Both the position numbers and the translations under genes were made by a program. From NCBI GenBank assembly GCA_037013685.1, contig CM072919.1, positions 54,823,116-54,887,115 on the forward strand: 64,000 nt of DNA, written 5' to 3'. This DNA comes from Acridotheres tristis. Lineage: Eukaryota > Chordata > Aves > Passeriformes > Sturnidae. The notes under the pieces are model-generated. The model ran no database searches, had not been told where the DNA came from, and worked only from the letters and a program-made list of their open reading frames with translations. Every line of letters starts with the position of its first letter. Positions within the stretch are counted from its first letter, which is position 1. Of the stretch, positions 43,201-53,200 are shown piece after piece.

Positions 43201-46200
43201 ATGGCATCTGCAAAATATGCAATACTTACAGTTTAGCATCTCTAGAGTGTGTATAACACGTCTTTTGAAATATAATCTTGTTTTCTGTTGATTAAATAAT
43301 TTGAATTTTAAATGGTCACACGAGAACATTATAATGCCTTTACTAAGTCAAACCTAAGGTGGGTCTAATTCCAGACACTCCTTCCAACTATAGCCAGCCG
43401 TAAGTAAATGTGTATAGAAAACTAAACCCAGGGCAAATGTGGTGATATCCTCTCAGATTCCATTTTCAGATGAGAATTGAACTCATCAAAATGTAGTTTT
43501 GGTGTAACTCAGTGAATTATTTCTATTACATAAGCTTGTTCAGTCTCTCCTTGAGCTTGATTAAACGTGAAACCTTGCCTAGATTCCTTGACAAGGAGTT
43601 CCACATTTCTGATACTTGTGTGAAGAATTGCTTCCTATTGTTCCACTTGAATCTTTGTAAGCTTCAATCGATGCCCTCAAATGAGCCATTCACCAGCTGA
43701 TATCCATCTATACCTGTCATAATTCTGTAGGCTTTTATCATATCATAGAATCATAGAATGGCTTGGGTTAGAAGGGATATTAAGGTCATTTGGCTTCAGC
43801 CCCCTTGCCCTGGGCAAGGACACTGCTAGACCAGGTCGCTCAAAGCCCCATCCAGTCTGGCCTTGAATGCTTCAAGGGACGGGGCATCCACAGTTTTCCT
43901 GGGTGAAATTTATACTCACTTCGTTATATAAGTGAAATTACCTATACCAGTGACTGGTGTTTTGGTCAACTTTCAGTTGTTCCTCAAAATCTTGCTGTTC
44001 CATGATAGCTTTGCTTTCTCTTAGGTTCTGTTCATGCCTGCTGTATGGTACCTAATAGCCCAAGGTAGTTGTATGCCATTAGAAAAAAGAAAACTTCATA
44101 GTTACAGAAGGGTGTTAATGCATAATTGAGTTTGATTCACTAATCAGTCTATAATGTTGCTTATGACCATAGCCTTGAAGCTGTCCCTGCTTTGAACAAG
44201 GTATCCAATCATTGAAACTGAAAGAGTTGCCTTCCACTTGAAGTTATTGTGATACTGTGATTTGAACCTTATCACGAAGCATAAAAATATAAAAACGTAT
44301 ATGATAGAGCACATACATGCATTATAGAGCACAAATAAAACACTGGGTCCTAACTCTGTGATTTCTTTGTGCTAGCCTGAAGATGAAACCATAGTTGTAG
44401 GCATGACCAATGGGGTGCTAAATGTTAAACACAGAAAACCGGAAGAAAAGATTGAAAACTCTCAAAAAAAGAGACAACCAGCCTATAGAACCTATGTGAA
44501 AGGAAGAACTTACATGCCAAAACAGGTATGATGTGGTAAGAAAATATGTGCTGAAACATTTCTGAAAAATTGGTTTCTTGGAATGTGCTAAATTGGAGAA
44601 AGGGAAGGGAGGGAATATATAAAATTATTCATGGTAATATATCTAGTTCATTATGTTTGTGTGTATTTGTCTTACTCTGAAATCTTTTGTTGAATTCTAG
44701 GAAGATTTCTGTGTCAGTAAACCTGTAAAACGTGTTTTGAGAAAATATGATAAGCTTCTGAGAAGCTTTCAGTCTTCCAAGGCTCTTGATGCAGTAATGG
44801 AGGTGAGGCATTGTTCTTTTTTCTTGTCAGAGTTTTGTGCTGTCACCTGATGTTAATTTTTCCTGTATGTCGTACTAATTCATTTTAGTGTATAACTAGA
44901 AAGAATATTAAGTTGGGTTCCATTTCAGTTTTGCTGACACCTGCCCTGCGTTTCGTGTGAAGATGTTGCTTTGGTACTAAACTCTTTTTATATATGTCCA
45001 GCCACCCATCATGCTTCATACTCCTGAAGTCACAGTTGCAGTCATGCAGGAGCTACATCGAAGAGGAACACTGAAAAGTGCACTTGCAGGCCGAGACGAG
45101 AAGCAAGTTAATCTCCTGCTTACCTTTGTGGCAAGGTATTATTTTAACACGAGTTCCCTCTCACTATTTTGATACTTCTCTTTCCTAATAACTTGCCACA
45201 GAATTTCAACAGATCAGAGGTGGAACACTGGTATTCCTGAAATCTCACATGCCTTTTTCTTTCTGATACCAAAGTTTTGGGATAGGTTTGAAACAGGTTT
45301 ACCTGTTAGCACGGAACAGTTTTGTTTATAGTATGAGATATTCTACTTCTTAGCCAGATGCTATCCTTAGTCTGTTATTTTCTGTCTCCTTGATGAAAAC
45401 TGTGTTTTTATGTACTCGAGGCTTTTTGACACTCCTCCAATCCCCATTCCCTCCTGAAAAGAGGAGGGTAAATACAACATATGTAGGTTTTTTTGACTTG
45501 CATCTCTGACTGTTGTTCTGCCTTGTCTCTTTACCAAGAAAAATTTGTCTGTATGCCTATGTGAGAAAGCTGTTTGGTCGTGGTGGAGTGCAGTTGACAA
45601 AACCAGTAAAATTGGAATGTCTTCTAATTTTGCAGGCGTGTGATTGAGCCTAGATTTACTCCTGTGCTGGTGACTGTTGCTGACATGATCACTGGTAAGA
45701 CAACACAGAAAAGATTCTCAAAACCATATAGCTAGCTTGCAAATAAGATTTAAAGTACAATGTTTTAAAGAAACCAAATCGTTATGGCTTTGTTTATTTG
45801 TGTAGACTTAGTATCTAGAGAATGATCCAAAAAAGAGATAGTTCCAGATAACTTTGATCATAGTAAGGATTCGATTTGCAGAGGCTGCAGAAAGTGCCTC
45901 CTGGTCTCTAAGTACCTTTAATACTTCATGTTTCTGTGTTTACATAGTACAAATAGCTTCCTCTTATTCAATGAGGTAAAAATTCAGGTAATAAAAACTT
46001 CTGTTTCTGTTAGTTTGACATACTGCTGCTGTAAGTACAAACAACCACTGCTTTCTGAAAAGACAGCATTATAGTTGTCTTGTTTTTCAGAATGTTGGAC
46101 TTGTGCTGGAACCCTTTAAATGTATCTCTAACTAGCTAATATAATTTTTGCCTTTGTATACATCTTTAGATTTTTAAATTATATTTTTCTTTACAGACAT

Positions 46201-46420
46201 TTATCAGCCTGTGGTTGGGCAGTCAGAGATAGTTGATAAACAGTTCTTGAAACTCCAGCAAGCTATTGGAAAAGAAATTGACTATCAAGAAGAATTACTA
46301 GAAGTTTTGGGAATGATGGATACACTGTTTGCTACTTTTACTAAGAAAAGAGATACGTGTCTAGAAGAGAACAAAAGCAATGGTGTTACACAGATCATTG
46401 AAACAAATAGGAATTACTGA
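37291..46420 (+). CDS. UTP15: UTP15, small-subunit processome WD40 protein
   Basis: Twelve coding exons: 37291-37380, 37717-37809, 37894-38078, 39204-39382, 40173-40298, 40970-41105, 42249-42333, 44376-44525, 44701-44802, 45002-45135, 45636-45694 and 46197-46420. They join in phase to 1563 nt, 520 aa (human 518), all GT-AG. UTP15 is a nucleolar t-UTP/UTP-A subunit needed for pre-rRNA transcription and early 18S processing. Residues about 35-298 are WD40 repeats (motifs such as [31 protein letters not shown]). A basic linker follows (about 299-348), then the helical UTP15 C-terminal domain (about 350-500) containing AGRDEK and ending with a lysine-rich tail. The ATG has G at both -3 and +4. 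The region up to residue 298 is near identical to mammalian UTP15; the C-terminus is more divergent, as usual for the family. Confidence 0.97.
38150..38325 (-). mobile_element. CR1 fragment in UTP15 intron
   Basis: Minus-orientation CR1 tail, recognisable from the phrases 'ccctgccacagggcagggac' and 'ccttccagacgagccttgaa' and the '...gggcaacctgttcaagtgtc' end. Truncated and non-coding. Confidence 0.8.
39383..40172. other. UTP15 intron, no features seen
   Basis: AT-rich intron between coding exons 4 and 5, splitting a glycine codon after base 1. No repeat recognised. Confidence 0.6.
41220..41335 (+). mobile_element. CR1 3' end fragment in UTP15 intron
   Basis: Short diverged plus-strand CR1 terminus: '...gttccttccaacacaaactg tgctatgattatatgata'. 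The upstream limit is uncertain. Confidence 0.6.
43530..43740 (-). mobile_element. Old CR1-like fragment in UTP15 intron
   Basis: Diverged sequence with the phrases 'aaggagttccacatttctga', 'gtgtgaagaattgcttccta' and 'ctgtaggcttttatcatatc', characteristic of older reptile/bird CR1 copies in minus orientation. It is immediately followed by the terminus of a younger CR1, suggesting nesting. Confidence 0.55.
43741..43905 (-). mobile_element. CR1 3' end, minus orientation
   Basis: Starts with the inverted CR1 terminus 'atcatagaatcatagaatgg' and runs through 'gccctgggcaaggacactgc' to 'tccacagttttcctgggtga'. Little diverged compared with the older fragment beside it. Confidence 0.85.
44155..44262 (+). 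mobile_element. Diverged CR1 3' end fragment
   Basis: 'gagttgccttccacttgaag' followed by 'ttattgtgatactgtgat' resembles a decayed plus-strand CR1 terminus, 5' of UTP15 exon 8. Confidence 0.5.
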
Positions 46421-47431
46421 CATCCATCACAACAAATTGTCACAATTGTGAACTTGAAAGACATGATCTATTCTCCTGGTAACTATTTAAAATAGTGACT
46501 TTCAAAATAACCCTCTCTTAGGTTGAAATTCTATCTTTTAAACTGCGTTGCTGACTTGGTTACTGAAGACAGAGAAAGAGGACATTTTCAAGATTGTCCA
46601 TGCAATTTTTTTCAAACAAGTTAGTTTTAAAGTTCTATTTCAGAGTTACATAACTTCTTAAGGATTTACATTTTTGGTAGAGGCAGGGCTGTATTGGTGG
46701 CTTCTGTGAGAAGCTGCCAGAAGCTTCCTTCATGTTTGACAGAATCAATCTCTGGTGGCTCCGAAGATGGATGTGCTGCTGGCCAAGTCTGAGCCGAGTA
46801 GAAATGGTGATAACAAAGTTATTATGCAGTTGTAATTGTGGCCAGAGAAGAGCAGAGTGAGAACATGTGAGAAGAACAACCCTGTGGACACCGAGGTCAG
46901 TGAAGAAGGAGGAACAGGAGATGTTCCAGATGCTAAGGTTCCCGTGCAGCCCATGGTGCAGCCCATGGAGATCCATGGGGAATGCAGGGATCCACCTGCA
47001 GCCCATGGAGGAGCCCACGCTGGAGCAGGTGGATGCCTGGGAGGAGGCTGTAACCCCATGGGAGACCTATGGAGAGAGGGGCCGTGCTCCCAGGCTGGAG
47101 CAACCTGTCCCTGGGGGACTGTACCCTGTGGAAGAGTGACCCAGGCTGCAGCAGTCTGGGGAGGACTGTGTGCCCGAGGGATGGACTCACACTGGAGAAG
47201 TTCATGGAGATCTGTCTCCCATGGGAGGGGACCCCACAGTGCAGCAGGGGAAGGACTCCTCTCTCTGAGCAGTGGCATTAACAACATGTGATGGACTGAC
47301 CATAACCCCCACTCCCTGTCTCCCTGTGCCACTGGGGGAGGAGGTAGAGCTGGGAAGGAGAAAGGAGTGGGGAGGAAGGTGTTTTTAAGGGTTTATTTAC
47401 TTCTCATTGTCCTGCTGTAATTTTGTTTAGT

Positions 47432-47437
47432 AATAAA
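47432..47437 (+). terminator. LTR AATAAA, candidate UTP15 polyA signal
   Basis: First canonical AATAAA found after the UTP15 stop codon (46420), inside the LTR. If used, the UTP15 3' UTR would be about 1.03 kb, most of it retroviral. An upstream non-canonical signal cannot be excluded. Confidence 0.45.
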
Positions 47438-47565
47438 TGTAATTAATACCTCTAAGTTGAGCCTGTTTTGCCCATCATGGTATTTGATGAGTGATCTCCC
47501 TCGGTACCTTACCTCAACGCACGAATCCTTCATTATAGTTTTCTCTCCCCTGTCCAACTTCAGAG

Positions 47566-47613
47566 GTGAGTGAGTGAGTGAGTGAGTGAGTGAGTGAGTG
47601 AGTGAGTGAGTGA
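47566..47613. repeat. (GTGA)n microsatellite, about 12 units
   Basis: Perfect tetranucleotide array within the U5-like end of the LTR, expanded from the short 'gagtgagtg' normally found there. Confidence 0.95.
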
Positions 47614-47659
47614 TGGGCTTTGGTGGCTGCTTGGTGTCTGGCCAGCACCAACCCACTAC

Positions 47660-49380
47660 GGGTGTGTGTCCAGTACTGTAAGCAGTCAACATTCTTCTGT
47701 TTTTATTTACAAGAAAATAACTGATGTTTATGTAATTTTAATGTGTTTAAGGCTCATATCCAATGTCACATCCTTGGAAATAGAAAGAGAACAACACACA
47801 CATTTGATTAACCCTTGACTGCATTGTTTTATCTCTCCCTTCATCTCCATTTAAGATCTCCGTGAATTCACAGCACACAGCAGAATGACTCAAGAAGTGC
47901 ATGCTTATGTATATTGAAAAAGTTTAGTTTAATTTTTTAAATGATGCATATGTATTTATGAATTACAATTTTCTAGAAAGGAGGTAATACTTTTAAAGGG
48001 GAATTAATTAAATTAATGTGATGAGTAAAGTGTACACCAGTGAGAAAATACTCAAGCTGAATGTCAAAACTCAATTTTTGTGTAATTCTGTGACTTCCAG
48101 TGCAGAGTAGATGGAATTTGAGTCTGTTGTTTGAATGCTAGGGTAATGGTTTATTTTAACTTCAAGCAGGGCTGCATCAGTATGAATACATTGGAAAGAG
48201 GTTTGCCAAAGGCTGTTGAGTGCATGTAGTATGACACTACGGTAGAACTTTGTTCTTAACATGTTCTATGGCTTTGAATTTTTATGAATTTTCCCCAGGA
48301 CTGGAATTTGAGATGTAATAGGAACTTCTTGCAAAATGAGTTTATTCATAGGCAGATACCAGTGGTAGAAATAGCTAGATCGGTTTTGCAAATTCTACCT
48401 AAAATCCTAAAAGTTGTGACTGAAAAACATGGAGTGCAGTCTGGTCTGCCCTTAAATTACTGTGTGAGCAATGTATGTTCCTGACTACTGGGATTTACTG
48501 GTTTTGAATACTTAGAATGATAATAGGTAATAACGAGGAACATGTTAATGCAAACTTCAAATTTCTAGTTTCCTTGCTGCTTACTTAACTATTTTTAATT
48601 TTTATTTTGTTTATGTTAATAGGACTGAACTTTTTTGGCTTTTAGGAAATTAGTGTTTTCCTTTAATTGTGTGACTTAATCAGGCAATATCACTTAGATT
48701 TCACACAGAATTAATTTTCAGGAGTGGGGATGGTGGGGATGCTCATCTTGGAGCCTCCTTATTCTGTGAACCAGTATTGCGTGGAGTTGAAGGAGCATAT
48801 TTCTCTTGGCAGCATAGTTTTCTATGGCTTGAAAACCACTAACCTTGGCATAAAGCATACTCTTAGTTCTTACTGACAATATTAATGTCTAAAGTATGTA
48901 TCCATTTCAGTGCTTTGAAGTTTGATGTGTGGCTAGCAAAGCATAGGAAAACGTTAGATTAAAATAGTGGTTAGTTGGATCTAAACTTCCCTTTCCTATT
49001 TTCACGTGTTCAGGCACCTGAATTACATGAGAGAAATGGAGAGGTGAGCTGGTTGGTCATTTTGCTGCTTTTATTAAGGCTTCAACTGAACATTCCCCAG
49101 TAAAGACGATGATATCTTCCCTGGTTTAATTCCACCAATGAGTGGAACATTTATTACTAGATCACGTATACATTCTAATTTCTTGAGGGTATTTCAGTGG
49201 ATAGGTGTGAAGGCTATGCTGCTAGAATTTACTAGGTTGTATTGTTAGAGTTCTTCAAGACTGAGTAACGATGTGAAAACTTTCAGTATTTTAGAAAATA
49301 CTAAAATACTTATCATCTAACATTAAGCTATGTAGAGTGTTTAAAAAGTGAGAAACTGAAGAAAACTTATAAAAATCAGA
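47660..49380. other. Intergenic, no features seen
   Basis: AT-rich sequence between the LTR and the CR1 relic. No exon or repeat confidently recognised. Confidence 0.5.
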
Positions 49381-49384
49381 AATA

Positions 49385-49480
49385 ACTGACTCCATCAAGT
49401 AATGAGCAGGTCAGCTCACAAATAGGGATGTAGACAGAACAGAGGCATTTAATGCCTTCTTCACTTCTGTCTTCTACATG
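49385..49480 (+). mobile_element. CR1 ORF2 relic, left part
   Basis: Plus-strand frame encoding DRTEAFNAFFTSVF, the conserved segment just ahead of the reverse-transcriptase domain in CR1 ORF2. It is cut off by the LTR that starts at 49481; the RT domain resumes near 50215. Confidence 0.7.
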
Positions 49481-50120
49481 TGTCTTGGGGTGACTGTATG
49501 ATGCCTATATCCCCAAATCGTCTGTTCTGTTGGTGTTGAATATTAAATTCTGCAACTTTAAGACTGGTTCTAGGAGTGAAAGGGCAGGGGGGGGAAGAAG
49601 AAGTGCAGAGTTTGTTATCAGAGACTGCACGGGCTCCCCCGCATTCCTGCTCTCGGACTGTGCTGTCTGCGGTGGACAGCGAGGGAGAGCTCTCCTTTGC
49701 TCTTGGTTAGTTTTTTTTTTTTTGGCTAGCTGAGGCAGAGAAGCCCCCTGGATTGTTTTTTTTCCCCTTTTTTTCTGTTTTCCTGGAACTGTTTGAACCT
49801 GCTCTGGACTGGAAACCCAGAAGAGCACCAGGAGCTCACACCTGTAGCCCACCAGGCCTGGGCCGCGGCATTCCCCAGCACAGGAAGGACTGAGGGCAGA
49901 CTGAGTGAGCCGGGCAGCCACGGAAAGAACTCTTCTAAATCTGCCATCTCCTCAGAACAGTGAGACGTTTTGCTGTTTGATATTGTTCATTGTTGCGCTG
50001 GGAGGTGTGTTGCCTGTTGAATAAACAGGTTTTTTTCCCACTGCTCTCCAATTTTTTTCCCTTTTTCCCCGAGAGACCTCATTCAGAGGTTTCCTCCCAA
50101 ATTTGCCCTAAGCCAGGACA
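49481..50120 (+). mobile_element. ERV solo LTR inserted in CR1, about 640 bp
   Basis: Bounded by imperfect inverted termini, 'tgtcttgg' at the start and 'ccaggaca' at the end. AATAAA lies at 50020-50025 in '...gttgaataaacagg', followed by a T-rich U5. It splits a CR1 ORF2 relic. No clean target-site duplication is visible. The layout matches a known class of avian LTR. Confidence 0.75.
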
Positions 50121-50214
50121 TGTCATAGCCTGTGGGATCCACACAGGTGTCTCCAAGAAGGCCGTGACTAGAGGGACAATGAACTTTCCATTTGACTTTG
50201 AGCTTGTTTGAGGC

Positions 50215-50650
50215 TTCTTCAGCAGGATATGCATAAATCCATGGGCCTCAATGAGATTCATCCCAGAGTACTGAAAGAAGTGGCTGATGTTATTGCAGGA
50301 CCTCTCTCCGTTACTATTCCTTGACAGTCTGGAAAGGTCCCAATCTACTTCAAGTGGCAAATACCATCCCAGTTTTCAAGAAAGGTGAGAAGGAAGGTTG
50401 GTAATTACAGCACTATCAGTCTCAATGCAGCTCTTGGTAAGATTATGGATAAAATAATCCAGGAGTTACTGAAAAACAATGCAGTGACAATGCAGTCATT
50501 GCTTGTCACAACCAGCAAGGGTTCATTAGGGTAAAGTCCTCCTTGACAAATTTAATTTCCCTTTATGTCAAGCTCAACCATCTGACGACAGGAAGCCAGT
50601 GGATGTGGACTATAATTTTGTAAATTGACTTGGAGAAGTTTCTCCAAACT
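50215..50650 (+). mobile_element. CR1 ORF2 relic, reverse-transcriptase part
   Basis: Degenerate coding frame for the CR1 RT fingers/palm. GNYSTISLNAALGKIMDK corresponds to the conserved 'NYRPVSLTSVPGKIME' region, followed by remnants of the TKGKS and FCKAFD blocks with stops and frameshifts. It is the continuation of the fragment at 49385-49480. Confidence 0.75.
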
Positions 50651-52329
50651 GTGGCACTTGGGGAGCAGGGTGGAGTTAGTACTTCTTTACTCGCCCTAAC
50701 CCTCCTCTTCTAAGTTGTAGTAATACTACTAAGCTCAAGGAAATACCTCACTCCTCCTTGCTGATGATACTTTCCATTTTGTAACATTGCTTTTTTGATG
50801 TTTGACTGTTTTATGAATCAGAAGACAGTCTCCGCAGTGTACAGTTTTTTCCTATGTTACTTGAATGTGGTCTATAAAAATGCACTTGTCATAAGTTTTG
50901 CTAGGTACATAGTCCCAACACATACAAAAAAGCTTGCCTAAGTCCTTATTTACCTGATAGAAATGCAGGAAGTGGTTTCCTCTGGAACTGAGGCCTGACA
51001 GTATCTTATAATATTACATTGTTACATCGGAAATTATGTAAATTAACCTTTAGATAAAAACTTTCATATCTTTTGTACTTATCAATATTTGGCATTGACA
51101 TCCAGGTCTAGAGCTGCTGCAGATGCGCCTATGTTTGTATTCTTTGTAGGGTAACACGCCGGTTGCTATATTCAGTGGTGAGTGAATGTAGCAACTGAAG
51201 TAAAGCAATCCTTATGTATGCTTCCAGTAAAGTGTGCTTGGATGTAGAGGAAAGGTGCTATAAGATGGTTGCAAGCCTAACCTGGCTGGACCCCATCAAC
51301 CTGTACCTCTTTTCCTTCTGGTGAGTTTAACTTTCCAAGCACCTGATCACACCATAACCAACAGGTTCTCTCTGTAGTTTTGGAGTTGTGGACTTTTGTC
51401 CCTGCGTCCTTGCACAGACTTTTTTTTTAATGTGATCAGTCACTCAAAGCAAAAACAATGAAAAGTTTCAAATTTTAGCAATGAATGCACACTTATGTAA
51501 AGCCATTAAATTCTTGATGAAAGACATGAGATGGTAATGGGGTTTTACTGGTTTCTTTCTCTCCTTCAGGGATTTGAGAAATAACTGGCTTCTCCACAGA
51601 ATTGAGAGGGGACAACGTCTTCGAAGCAAAAATATTGATACGAGTTGAGTCAGGTGTTCCCCTCCTCCTGCAGGTGAAAACGCAAACTGCAAACTTTTTA
51701 TACCCGACGAGGGGAGAGTACCTGTCCCCTTTCCCATTGATTGTGTACTTAGGGGCTTAACAGTCTCTCCCCACCGCCTACCGTTCTTCTCCCCTCTCAT
51801 CTTTCTCTTTTGTTGGTTGTGTGTTCAACATTGCTTTCTTATTGCTTCCCAGTAGCACTTAACAGGTGCAATGAGTAGATCAAATAAACCATACGTAAAC
51901 CACAGGTAACAACAACTAGAAACCAGAAGTGACATTTCCTTCGTTTACCCCGTAGTTCTTTTGGGCTGAATCACAGGGAGGTATATTTTCGACCTCTGCT
52001 CTGTTACAGCAGTCTAATTTGCTTAATATTACTATAACGCTGCTCTGCTAAAGAAAGTACGCTGTCCATGTACAGCAGACAGGTTATGAATTAATTTACA
52101 GCACAGTAAGAGAAACTTGCTAAGTCTCTACCCCCAGTCTAGAACTCATAGTCCCACATCTTCAGTGCTTCGTAGTCCTTAACCAGTGAAACAGGCTGGC
52201 AGAAAAACCTTAAGGAGTCAACATAAGATGGTTTTAAGAACAGCTGAAGTTACATACCATGTACACATGGCATCTAAGATGTGGTGTGGTGTGGTCTGTC
52301 GAGATCCATGCACTTTGCAACTCGAAATG
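50651..52329. other. Intergenic, no features seen
   Basis: Mixed-composition sequence upstream of the CpG island. No recognised exon, repeat or RNA gene. Confidence 0.5.
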
Positions 52330-52784
52330 CGTGGAAGGGCCGCGCAGGAAGCCGATCAACCAGCGCCCTGCATGGGCAGCTCCCAGCCCGGCACGGCGGG
52401 GAGCGGAGCGCTCCAGCCGCCGGGCGGGAGCGCGAGGGCTGCCCCGCCCGGCCCCGCATCCCGCGCTGCTCCCGGAGATGGCAGCGCTCCCTCCCGAGGG
52501 CAACGCGGGCTCCCCCACCCGCGGCCGGGGCGCCGTCGGGGCCGCGCACCAGTGCTCGCGGGGCTCCCGCCGTGCATTCCCTGTCCCGTCGAGCTGCCGG
52601 CAGGGAGCTGTGCCGGCTGCCTGGGGGTCTGCTCCCCGGAGCCTCCCAGAACCGGGGGCTGTCACAAAGCGCCTTTGTTCCCTCGTCCCTCGGGCTGCCG
52701 GGGCGGGGGCGGCGCATCCGCGGGCCCGGGCGCGTCCCGCGGCGCTCCCGCGGGCGGCTCGGCAGCGCCGCCTCCCTGCTTCCC

Positions 52785-52838
52785 TCCCTCCCTGCCTGCC
52801 TCCCTCCCTGCTTTCCTCCCTCCCTCCCTGCCTGCCCG
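52785..52838. repeat. CCCT/TGCC-rich pyrimidine repeat
   Basis: Imperfect array of 'ccctccctccctgcctgcct' units within the CpG island, just upstream of the putative first-exon donor. Confidence 0.85.
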
Positions 52839-52839
52839 G

Positions 52840-52874
52840 CGGCGGCGGCGCCTGGCCCGGGACGCTGCGCGGAG
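52840..52874 (+). other. ARHGEF28: Putative non-coding exon 1 of ARHGEF28 (3' end)
   Basis: A strong donor, GCGGAG/gtaagg (52874/52875), lies in the CpG island in the same orientation and position as the first exon of ARHGEF28 (Rho guanine-nucleotide exchange factor 28) next to UTP15 in other vertebrates. No ATG opens a plausible frame before it, so it would be 5' UTR. The exon start is unknown. I could not find the first coding exon in the remaining 11 kb. Confidence 0.45.
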
Positions 52875-52954
52875 GTAAGGCTGCCGCAGCCCGCGGAGGC
52901 GAGCGCGGCCCGCGGCACCTGCTGGCCCTCAGCCCCGGGGCTGCTGCGCCGGGC

Positions 52955-53034
52955 GGGGAGCGGTGGACTGTCCCGGGGAGCGGTGGACTGTCCCGGGGAG
53001 AGGTGGACTGTCCCGGGGAGCGGTGGACTGTCCC
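52955..53034. repeat. 20-bp GC-rich minisatellite, 4 copies
   Basis: Four tandem copies of 'ggggagcggtggactgtccc' with a single c/a difference in the third, in the CpG island just after the putative first-exon donor. Confidence 0.95.
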
Positions 53035-53200
53035 GAGCCTTCCCCGGGCTCCGCGGAGCTGCGGCGATGTTCCGCCGGCTGCCACTGCGTCCCGGCGCTG
53101 CCGTGTGCGATGCGCCCGGGCGGGCTCCGCTGGTGTCCGCGCAAAGCATTTGACTGTGCTGTCATTCGCCTTCAAAGCCGCAAAAGGCGGAGAGGGACTT

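Larger units (their letters stand above)
46675..47659 (+). mobile_element. ERV solo LTR downstream of UTP15, about 985 bp
   Basis: Plus-orientation LTR of a long avian ERV type. It begins near 'ggtagaggcagggctgtatt', has a GC-rich U3-like part with repeated 'cagcccatgg' and 'gctggagca' phrases, then AATAAA (47432-47437) with a T-rich/GT region. It ends with the GAGT array and 'ggccagcaccaacccactac'. No internal retroviral genes flank it. It starts about 255 bases after the UTP15 stop codon, and no canonical AATAAA lies between. Confidence 0.8.
52330..53200 (+). promoter_or_regulatory. CpG island, probable ARHGEF28 promoter
   Basis: Strongly GC- and CpG-rich block of about 870 bp, sharply different from its AT-rich flanks. 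It has several GGGGCGGGG/GGGCGGGG-type SP1 sites and long TCCC/TGCC pyrimidine repeats (52785-52838). The very high CpG content keeps many frames open on both strands; these are not genes. Position, and orientation by synteny, point to ARHGEF28. Confidence 0.7.

Noticed and set aside
46745..47332. 195-codon minus-strand frame and overlapping plus frames
   Set aside because: They lie wholly within the GC-rich part of an LTR; the repeated phrases are repeat sequence, not a gene.
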